A stretch of DNA of 24,966 bases from Gemmatimonadota bacterium (GTDB taxonomy: Bacteria; Gemmatimonadota; Gemmatimonadetes; Gemmatimonadales; GWC2-71-9), in NCBI GenBank assembly GCA_003220855.1, contig QHTP01000027.1, forward strand, positions 1-24,966, given 5' to 3'. The first letter of the stretch is position 1. Every line of letters starts with the position of its first letter. The position numbers and the translations under genes are program-made. Of this stretch, positions 6,975-12,835 are shown piece by piece. The notes below the pieces were generated by a model, which saw only the letters and a program-made list of their open reading frames with translations, was not told the origin of the DNA and did not search any database.

Positions 6975-7394
6975 TCAGGCTTCACCGAAATACTCCGAGT
7001 AGATATGCGGCCCCTCTTGCACCCGCACCGCGTGCAGTGTGACGCCTGCCGGCAGGCGGGGCGCGATCCGCTCCCACACGTACACGGCCAGCGCCTCGCC
7101 GGTGGGGAGCCGCCCGCCATCTGCGAATTCCGGCAGCGCCGCGTTGATGCTCTTGCCCTCGAGCCGCGTGGTGACCTCCTCCGCGAGCAGCCGATCGAGC
7201 GTCTGGAGCTGCATCACGCCTCCCACTTGCGGCGCGAGCGGCCCCTTCACGGTGACGCGGCACTGGTAGCGGTGGCCGTGCTCGTGCGCCGCGCGCCCGA
7301 ACTCGCGGGTGTTACGCTCGTCGGGCCAATCCGCTCTCCGGATCCGATGCGTCGCCGTAAACTCAAGGATACGCGTAAGATAGCTGATCGGCAT
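6975..7394 (-). CDS. PTPS/QueD-like protein with atypical catalytic site
   Basis: 139 residues of the 6-pyruvoyl-tetrahydropterin / 6-carboxytetrahydropterin synthase fold, which acts on dihydroneopterin triphosphate. Zinc ligands are visible: H16 in FTATHRI, and H39 and H41 in HEHGHRY. The pterin-anchoring T98-x-E100 (PTGEA) and a late Glu (E127, VQEG) are kept. By eye, the catalytic Cys position (four residues before HGH) is Ala35, and the Asp-His pair of the usual LDH stretch is Glu79-Gly80. It may therefore catalyse a different pterin reaction or be a binding protein. Other queuosine genes are absent; the neighbours are the tungstate ABC ATPase (3 nt gap) and fdhD, suggesting a cofactor-related role. 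The fold assignment is confident, the function is open. Confidence 0.85.
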   Translation of the reverse strand: MPISYLTRILEFTATHRIRRADWPDERNTREFGRAAHEHGHRYQCRVTVKGPLAPQVGGVMQLQTLDRLLAEEVTTRLEGKSINAALPEFADGGRLPTGEALAVYVWERIAPRLPAGVTLHAVRVQEGPHIYSEYFGEA

Positions 7395-7397
7395 ATA

Positions 7398-8393
7398 TCA
7401 GAACACGCGCACCGCGCTTGCCTTGAACGAGAACACCACGGGACTGCCCGGCGCGAGCGCCAGATCGCGCACCGCCTCCTCCGTGACGACCGCGATGAGC
7501 TCCACGCCCACATCGGCCGTGACGTGCACGGCCCCTGGGCCTCGGCGGGCCAGCCCGGTCACCCGTCCCTGAAATGTGTTGCGCGCCGAGGACGCGAGCG
7601 GCTCGCGGCTCACGAAGATGTCGGTCGGCGGCACCGCGAGAATGGCGGGACCGGTTCGGTCGGTCATCGCGGCGATTTCGACCGTCCCCACGCAGGCGTG
7701 TTTCAGGTCGCCGCTCTCGGCGGGCATCAGCTCCACCCGGAATAGGTTCTCAGGCGTCACGGGCGAGAGCCGGCCGTCGGCCAGGGCGCGCACGTCGTCC
7801 GCCCAGCGGTACGCGTCTTCCAGCTGATGCGACGCGAGGCATACGGCCATCGGGCGCCGGACGCGCTCCTCGGAGAGCGCGCGGTACAACGTGAGAGCCG
7901 CGGCCCGGTCGGCCGAGCTCGCGGGCTCGTCCAGCAGCAGCACGTCCGGCTCGACGGCAAGCGCCCGCGCCACCGCCACGCGCTGCACCTCGCCGTCCGA
8001 GAGCTCGTGCCGCCGGCGGCCCAGCAGCGGCGTGATGCCGAACCGTGCGGCGACGTCCTGTATTCGTCTGTTCACTTCTGTGCGTCGGATCCCTCTCACC
8101 TGTAGCCCGAACTCGAGATTTTCGCGGACCGTCGCACGGAACAGGATCGGTCGCTGCTCGACGAGCGTCACGCGGCGGCGCGCGGCGCCTCTCGAGGTCA
8201 CGACCGCTTCGTCGAGCAGCACCCGGCCTTGGGTGGGACGCTCGAGCAGGGCGAGCAGCCGCAGCAGCGTGCTCTTGCCCGAGCCGTTCGGACCGACCAC
8301 CGCGATCGCGGCACCGGGCGGGACGGCGAACCGCTCGAGGTGGAGCACGACGCGGCCGTCGTACTCGTGTCGCACGTCCCTCAGCTCAAGCAT
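7398..8393 (-). CDS. Tungstate/molybdate-type ABC transporter ATP-binding protein
   Basis: 331 residues. The ATPase domain (1-215) has Walker A GPNGSGKST near residue 34, the Q-loop in LVEQRPILFRATVREN, the signature LSDGEVQRV (variant of LSGGQ), Walker B VLLLDEPASSAD and the H-loop ASHQLEDA. The C-terminal part (about 265-331, ARNTFQGRVTGLARRGPGAVHVTADVG) is a TOBE/Mop-like domain, which binds oxyanions in ModC/TupC/WtpC proteins and can regulate transport. It energises uptake with the permease at 8386-9081, which it overlaps by 8 nt. Tungstate is favoured over molybdate from the permease sequence and the FdhD/MobA context, but the two cannot be separated by reading alone. No substrate-binding protein is encoded nearby. 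Confidence 0.9.
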   Translation of the reverse strand: MLELRDVRHEYDGRVVLHLERFAVPPGAAIAVVGPNGSGKSTLLRLLALLERPTQGRVLLDEAVVTSRGAARRRVTLVEQRPILFRATVRENLEFGLQVRGIRRTEVNRRIQDVAARFGITPLLGRRRHELSDGEVQRVAVARALAVEPDVLLLDEPASSADRAAALTLYRALSEERVRRPMAVCLASHQLEDAYRWADDVRALADGRLSPVTPENLFRVELMPAESGDLKHACVGTVEIAAMTDRTGPAILAVPPTDIFVSREPLASSARNTFQGRVTGLARRGPGAVHVTADVGVELIAVVTEEAVRDLALAPGSPVVFSFKASAVRVF

Positions 8394-9081
8394 GACCGCG
8401 GCCCTGGAGCGCCTGCAAGGCGACGTTCACGAGCAGGGCGAGCAGCAGCAGGATGAGGCCGAGTGCGAGCGCCAGGCCGAAGTCGCCCTGACTGGTGTAC
8501 AGCGCGACCGCCGTGGTGAGGGTACGGGTCTGGCCCCGGATATTCCCACCCACGGTCATGGCGGAGCCGATCTCGGCGACCACGTGGCCGAACGCCGTCG
8601 TGATCACGGCGGCGAGCGCGAAGCGCGCCTCTCGCGCCACGCTCCAGGCGGTGCGCCAGCGTCCGGCGCCGAGCGTCTCGGCGGTGCGGCGGATGCGGGG
8701 ATCCACCCCCTGGACCGCGGCGGCGGCCAGCGCGGCGGCGATCGGAAGGGCGAGCAGCACGTCGCCCAGCGCGATCGCCTGCCAGGTGTAGAGCCATCCC
8801 ACCGCGCCTAATGGGCCGCGGCGGGAGAGCAGGCCGTACAGCAACAGGCCCAGCACGACCGTGGGGAAGGCGAGGGCGGTGTTCACGACGGTGAGGGCCG
8901 CGCGCCGGCCCCAAAAACCGCGCGTCGCGAGCACGAATCCCAGCGGGATGCCGAGTCCGCACGCCAGCACCGTCGAGATGACGCCGATCTTGAGCGTGAG
9001 CAGGGCGATGCCGTACACCTCGGCGTCACCCGAAAACAGCAGCGCGAGCGCGCGGCGGAATCCCTCCGCTAGAAAATCCAT
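8386..9081 (-). CDS. Tungstate-type ABC transporter permease (TupB/WtpB-like)
   Basis: About 231 residues from ATG 9081 (MDFLAEGF), with five to six membrane helices. It belongs to the binding-protein-dependent inner-membrane permeases. The cytoplasmic EAA-type loop AETLGAGRWRTAWSVAREA is clear, and the following AEIGSAMTVGGNIRGQTRTLTTAVAL is characteristic of tungstate permeases of the TupB class. The gene overlaps the outer-membrane protein gene by 13 nt and the ATPase gene by 8 nt, implying co-translation. A longer frame begins at 9117, but those residues do not look like a permease N-terminus. In tup operons tupA, encoding the binding protein, normally lies next to tupB; here that place is taken by a beta-barrel gene. 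Confidence 0.9.
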   Translation of the reverse strand: MDFLAEGFRRALALLFSGDAEVYGIALLTLKIGVISTVLACGLGIPLGFVLATRGFWGRRAALTVVNTALAFPTVVLGLLLYGLLSRRGPLGAVGWLYTWQAIALGDVLLALPIAAALAAAAVQGVDPRIRRTAETLGAGRWRTAWSVAREARFALAAVITTAFGHVVAEIGSAMTVGGNIRGQTRTLTTAVALYTSQGDFGLALALGLILLLLALLVNVALQALQGRGHA

Positions 9082-9809
9082 CCCACGCCGATCGTGGCCC
9101 ACGGGTGCGCCGTCCACTGGTCGAGGGGCGCCCCGGCAGGGAGCACGCTGCTATGGTCGATGTTGTTCGGCACCTCGTAGGACAGCGGGTAGTGAAGCTT
9201 CCAGAGCACCAGGCGGAAGTCGCCGCGCACGGAGAAGCGCCGAGCCGGATACCAGCGCACCCCGGCGTTGGGGGCGAGCGTGATCTTGGTCCCGAAGCGG
9301 TAGCTCGTGTCCTGCGCCAGCGGGCTCGCGATCGCGACGCCGAGCGCACCACCCACGAACGGGGCGAAGCGATGCCAGCTCTTCCGCCCCGTGAGCACGA
9401 GCTGGAGCCCGACGTCGGCGAGCACGACGGGGTCGTTGAACGGGCCGGTCTTGCGCGACGTCGAGTCTTTGGTGTAGTCCTCGACGAAGCGCGACGTGCG
9501 GGCGTACGCCACGCCGAGCGACGCGCCCACCGCACCGAACTGCACTTCGTAGCGCAACCCGCCGGTGAGGCCGTCCGACGGACCTACTCCCACGCTCCCC
9601 CGGCTCCCCCCCAGGTGCCCGAAACCCAGGGCCCACACCGCGCCGCGCGGGATGTCGTGGTAGGGCGAGTGACCGGGCTCGTAGCCCACCTGGGCGGCGG
9701 CACCGTTCCACGACGCCACGACGCCAAGCCACACGAGCGCGATGGCTCGGACCAGTGTGCGCGTCGAACAGGCAACGTGGCGTCGCGGCGTCATGCAACG
9801 GCCTTTCAT
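9069..9809 (-). CDS. Outer-membrane beta-barrel protein with signal peptide
   Basis: 246 residues. The N-terminus has a basic start and a hydrophobic core (LVRAIALVWLGVVASWNGAAAQ) with a plausible cleavage site near residue 40. The mature part has alternating hydrophobic/aromatic strands rich in Gly, Tyr and Arg (GALGVAIAS, VRWYPARRFSVRGDFRLV) and ends HPWATIGVGWIF, with the C-terminal aromatic residue typical of barrels inserted by BAM. It is probably an 8- to 10-stranded barrel of the outer-membrane-protein-like group; no specific family is recognised. The gene starts next to the gpmI stop and overlaps the permease gene. From position it could serve oxyanion uptake across the outer membrane, but there is no direct evidence. 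The second ATG (9794) is an alternative start. Confidence 0.8.
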   Translation of the reverse strand: MKGRCMTPRRHVACSTRTLVRAIALVWLGVVASWNGAAAQVGYEPGHSPYHDIPRGAVWALGFGHLGGSRGSVGVGPSDGLTGGLRYEVQFGAVGASLGVAYARTSRFVEDYTKDSTSRKTGPFNDPVVLADVGLQLVLTGRKSWHRFAPFVGGALGVAIASPLAQDTSYRFGTKITLAPNAGVRWYPARRFSVRGDFRLVLWKLHYPLSYEVPNNIDHSSVLPAGAPLDQWTAHPWATIGVGWIF

Positions 9810-11396
9810 CTAGTCCGTCTCCCTCAGATCCCGCCCCGTCATCTCCGGCGGCGGTTCGATGTCGAGCATGTGGAGCAGCGTGGGGCCGACATCGCACAGG
9901 GCACCCCCGTGCCGCAGCGGCCCCCTCACGTCGTCGCCCACGATAAGGAAGGGCACGGGATTCGTCGTGTGCGCCGTGTGCGGGCCGCCCGTGGTGGGAT
10001 CGATCATCAGCTCGCAGTTGCCGTGGTCGGCGGTCACGAGCAGCGTGGCCCCGCGCCGCTCGGCGCTCTGGACGACACGCTCGAGGCAGCGATCCACCGT
10101 CTCCACGGCGGCGACAGCCGCGCGTAGTACCCCGGAGTGGCCCACCATGTCTCCGTTCGCGTAGTTGCAGAGAATGAAGTCGTGCTGCCCCGCCTCGATC
10201 GCCCGGCACAGCACGTCCGTCACGCCCGGCGCGCTCATTTCGGGCATCAGGTCGTAGGTCGCCACCTTCTGGGAAGGAACGAGCAGCCGCTCCTCTCCCG
10301 GGTACGGCGTCTCGAGGCCGCCGTTGAAGAAGTACGTGACGTGCGCGTACTTCTCGGTCTCCGCGGTGCGAAACATAGTCTTGCCGCGCTCCGACAACAC
10401 CTGCGCCACGATCTCCGACAGCACGATCGGCCCGAAGACCATCGGGAACGGGAAGGTCTCGTCGTACTGCGTCATCGTGACGAGGTCCACCCTGGGCCGC
10501 ACGCCGGTGTCGAAACCGTCGAAGCCGTCCACCGCCAGCGCCCGCACCATCTGGCGCATGCGGTCGGCGCGGAAGTTGAAGCAGAACACGCCGTCGCCCG
10601 AGCGGATGCGCGGCGTGCCCGTGATCACGCGCGGCTTGACGAACTCATCCGTCTCTCCGGCCTGGTAGGCGGCCCGGATCGCGCTCACGGCATCGGGAGC
10701 GGGCGCTCCTCCGCCGTGCACCATCGCATCGTACGCGATCTTGGTGCGCTCCCACCGGTTGTCGCGGTCCATGGCGTAGTAGCGGCCGACGACCGTGGAG
10801 ACGACTGGGGTCCGGGGGTCGGGGATCGGGGGTCGGCTCCCGCCACCTCCGATCCCCGGCCCCTGACCCCCGATCCCTTCGAGCAGCTCCTGCATGAACG
10901 CCAGCCCCGACTGCGGCCCCGTATCGCGGCCGTCGAGCCAAGCGTGGATCTCCACGGGCAGGTCGTGGCGCCGGCCGAGCGTCACGGCCGCGAGGAGGTG
11001 CTGGTCCAGGGCGTGCACGCCGCCGCTACCGATCAGCCCGAGCAGGTGCAGCGTGCCGCCCCGCTGTTTGACCCGGGCGCACAGCTCGACGAGCGGAGGC
11101 AGGCGGAAGAAGTCGCCGGACTGAATGGCCTGCGAGATCCGTACGATGTCCTGCGGGACGACGCGACCGGCGCCGAGGTTCAAGTGACCCACCTCGCTGT
11201 TGCCGATCTGGCCCTCGGGAAGTCCCACGGCGAGTCCGGACGCGTTGAGGAGTGTGCGCGGGGCCTGGTTCCAGAGGCGATGCCACATCGGCGTCTCGCC
11301 GAGTTCGACGGCGTTACCCTCGCGGCCGGGACGAAAGCCCCAGCCGTCGAGCACGATCAGGACGACCGGGGTGCGCGGCCCACGCCTCTTTGCCAT
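9810..11396 (-). CDS. gpmI: 2,3-bisphosphoglycerate-independent phosphoglycerate mutase
   Basis: 528 residues. This Mn-dependent enzyme interconverts 3- and 2-phosphoglycerate in glycolysis/gluconeogenesis. Motifs: VVLIVLDGWG with the first metal Asp, the catalytic-Ser motif GQIGNSEVGHLNLGAGR near residue 65, HAWLDGRDTGPQSG near 150, GRYYAMDRDNRWER near 203, FNFRADRMRQM near 275, CNYANGDMVGHSG with metal ligands near 410 and LVTADHGNCELM near 455. Between LLEGIG and TVVGRYYAMD lies an unusual Gly/Pro-rich insert of about 15-20 residues encoded by a large inverted repeat (10807-10877). The enzyme is otherwise intact. It is the first gene of the minus-strand run; its ATG lies only 10 nt from the divergent SH3b gene. 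There is no visible Shine-Dalgarno sequence, so initiation may be leaderless. Confidence 0.96.
   Translation of the reverse strand: MAKRRGPRTPVVLIVLDGWGFRPGREGNAVELGETPMWHRLWNQAPRTLLNASGLAVGLPEGQIGNSEVGHLNLGAGRVVPQDIVRISQAIQSGDFFRLPPLVELCARVKQRGGTLHLLGLIGSGGVHALDQHLLAAVTLGRRHDLPVEIHAWLDGRDTGPQSGLAFMQELLEGIGGQGPGIGGGGSRPPIPDPRTPVVSTVVGRYYAMDRDNRWERTKIAYDAMVHGGGAPAPDAVSAIRAAYQAGETDEFVKPRVITGTPRIRSGDGVFCFNFRADRMRQMVRALAVDGFDGFDTGVRPRVDLVTMTQYDETFPFPMVFGPIVLSEIVAQVLSERGKTMFRTAETEKYAHVTYFFNGGLETPYPGEERLLVPSQKVATYDLMPEMSAPGVTDVLCRAIEAGQHDFILCNYANGDMVGHSGVLRAAVAAVETVDRCLERVVQSAERRGATLLVTADHGNCELMIDPTTGGPHTAHTTNPVPFLIVGDDVRGPLRHGGALCDVGPTLLHMLDIEPPPEMTGRDLRETD
10807..10877. repeat. Large GC-rich inverted repeat inside gpmI
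   Basis: This segment contains nested complementary arms. GGGATCGGGGGTC (10822-10834) pairs perfectly with GACCCCCGATCCC (10865-10877). Alternatively 10815-10829 pairs with 10849-10863, 14 of 15 bases Watson-Crick and one T:G. It encodes a Gly/Pro insert that conventional iPGM sequences lack, just before GRYYAMDRD. The unit GGGGTCGGGGATC is itself repetitive. It looks like an in-frame palindromic insertion or expansion tolerated at a surface loop. Confidence 0.7.
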
Positions 11397-11406
11397 ATTG
11401 GAGGGG

Positions 11407-12495
11407 ATGCAATCTAGCCGGGCCCTGCGCGCCCTTCCAGTTGTGTTCTGGCTCGTGCCCAGCCTGTCACTCGCCGCCCAAGCGCGTTACCGCGTCACCA
11501 CCGACGGGGCCTGGTTTTATCAGGAGCCGGGGGGCAAGCGTCTCGCGCGCCTGGCGCGTGGCGCGATCGTTGTGGGTGGCGAATCACAGGACACGTGGCA
11601 GGGCGTGACGGTCGAGGGCTGGATCTTCGTGACCTCGGTCGGGCCGACGCCGCGCGCCGGGTACGACCTCGCCGTGAGCCGGGCTCCCGAGGAGAACCTG
11701 CGGTCGGCACCGGCGGGCGCCCTGATCGGCAAGCTGCCGCAGGGGTTCCTGCTCAACAAGGTGGCCGAGGGGACGTCCGGGAACTGGGTGCACGTGCTGC
11801 GCGCCGGCTGGGTGGAGAAGTCCGCCGTCGAGGCGGTGGCGCAGGTGGCAAGCACGCGGGCGGCGGTCGCGGACTCTGACACGGGTGGGTTGACCCCGGG
11901 CCGGCGGCCCAGGGGTCCAGAAACCCCGGGGCAACGCTCCGGGGTTAACGCACCCGACACGAGCGCGAGTCCCTCCGCCCCCGTCGATCCGTCCCGTGTG
12001 GAGTCCGCGCGGCGCACGGTCCTGTACCGCGCGCCCGAGGGCGCGCCGGCGGGCACGTTGGCGCCATCGGCGCCGCTGCGCGTGCTGGGACGCTCGGGGG
12101 ACTGGACGCGCGTCGAGCTCGAGGGGTGGGTGAAGAGCGCGGACCTGGAGATCGCGCCGCCCGGCGTCCTGATGGGGATCACGGCCGCCGAGCTCCGCAC
12201 CGACCCGCAGCGCTACGCGGGGCAGGTGCTGCGTTGGACGCTCCAGTACATCGCCGAGCAGCAGGCGGACGAGCTGCGTCCCGAGATCCCGAACGGTTCG
12301 CGGTACTTCCTCGCGCGCGGGCCGCTGCCGGAGCACGGGTTCGTGTACGTGATCGTGCCCGAGGCCAAGCGCGCCCAGCTCGAAAGCCTCTCGCCGCTGG
12401 CCACCATTCAAGTCACGGCGCGCGTGCGCACCGGCCGCACCCGGTTCCTCGGCAACCCGGTGCTCGACCTCATCAGTCTCGAGACCCTGCCATGA
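11407..12495 (+). CDS. Exported SH3b-repeat protein
   Basis: About 362 residues from ATG 11407, with a signal peptide (ALPVVFWLVPSLSLAAQA, cleavage near residue 26). Three bacterial SH3-like domains are suggested at about 27-77 (GAWFYQEP...GVTVEGWIFVTSV), 88-138 (NLRSAPAGALIGKLPQG...HVLRAGWVEKS) and 203-248 (VLYRAPEGAPAG...VELEGWVKSADL). A C-terminal region at 265-360 may be an OB-like beta domain (YAGQVLRWTLQYI...TIQVTARVRTG). SH3b domains often bind peptidoglycan or other envelope ligands; no enzymatic domain is visible. The linker at 160-182 is Pro/Arg-rich and encoded by tandem hairpins. A GGAGG lies only 2 nt upstream of the ATG, so the in-frame TTG at 11398 or another start is possible. 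The stop overlaps the next gene's ATG (ATGA). Confidence 0.8.
   Translation: MQSSRALRALPVVFWLVPSLSLAAQARYRVTTDGAWFYQEPGGKRLARLARGAIVVGGESQDTWQGVTVEGWIFVTSVGPTPRAGYDLAVSRAPEENLRSAPAGALIGKLPQGFLLNKVAEGTSGNWVHVLRAGWVEKSAVEAVAQVASTRAAVADSDTGGLTPGRRPRGPETPGQRSGVNAPDTSASPSAPVDPSRVESARRTVLYRAPEGAPAGTLAPSAPLRVLGRSGDWTRVELEGWVKSADLEIAPPGVLMGITAAELRTDPQRYAGQVLRWTLQYIAEQQADELRPEIPNGSRYFLARGPLPEHGFVYVIVPEAKRAQLESLSPLATIQVTARVRTGRTRFLGNPVLDLISLETLP
11411..11439 (-). promoter_or_regulatory. Candidate promoter for gpmI and the minus-strand operon
   Basis: On the minus strand, TGGAAG (11439-11434) and TAGATT (11416-11411) are separated by 17 nt, resembling a weak -35 and a fair -10. Transcription would start about 8 nt before the gpmI ATG, giving an almost leaderless mRNA, in line with the absence of a ribosome binding site. 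It lies within the 5' coding part of the divergent SH3b gene. It was found by eye only and is weak. Confidence 0.3.
11892..11946. repeat. Tandem GC-rich hairpins inside the SH3b gene
   Basis: Two adjacent palindromes lie in frame. The first is GACCCCGGGCC (11892-11902), loop GGC, then GGCCC-A-GGGGTC (11906-11917) with one bulged A. The second is AACCCCGG (11922-11929), a 9-nt loop, then CCGGGGTT (11939-11946), a perfect 8-bp stem. Together they encode the linker between the second and third SH3b domains. They resemble the palindromic stretches in gpmI and the ETF-QO gene. Confidence 0.65.
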
Positions 12496-12827
12496 ACGAC
12501 ATCCTGCGCGATCGCTTGCTGCGGAAGCTCGACTCCCTTTCCGACGAGAAGGCCTACCAGGTGCTCGACTACGTCGAGTTCCTCGAGTCGAAGTACGCGG
12601 AGCGGCAGGCCGGCGCGCCGGCATTCCAGCGGGCGGCGGAGACGCTGGAGGACACGTTGCGCGCCGGTCGCGTACCCGTGAACATCATCAGGGGCACGAT
12701 GGACGCGGTGGGGAAGGCGGGGCGGCTGCTTGAGAAGGTCGCCGCGGCCGGCAAGGCGGCCGTCGAAGAGGCGTCGAAAAAGTCCGCCGACAAAGAGAAG
12801 GTTGAGGAAACGCCACCCGGCCAGTAA
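12492..12827 (+). CDS. Small helical hypothetical protein
   Basis: 111 residues, charged and predicted helical. The N-terminal part (residues 1-38, LRDRLLRKLDSLSDEKAYQV followed by LDYVEFLESKYAER) resembles the short helical domain of DUF2281-like proteins, some of which are antitoxin-like, but the match is by eye and weak. The middle segment (NIIRGTMDAVGKAGRLLEKV) could be an amphipathic helix, and the C-terminus is Ala/Lys/Glu-rich and probably disordered. There is no signal peptide. The start is fixed by the ATGA overlap with the SH3b gene, so the two are probably translated together; guaB follows 8 nt after the stop. No toxin partner is present. The function is unknown. Confidence 0.75.
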   Translation: MNDILRDRLLRKLDSLSDEKAYQVLDYVEFLESKYAERQAGAPAFQRAAETLEDTLRAGRVPVNIIRGTMDAVGKAGRLLEKVAAAGKAAVEEASKKSADKEKVEETPPGQ

Positions 12828-12835
12828 CTTTCGCC

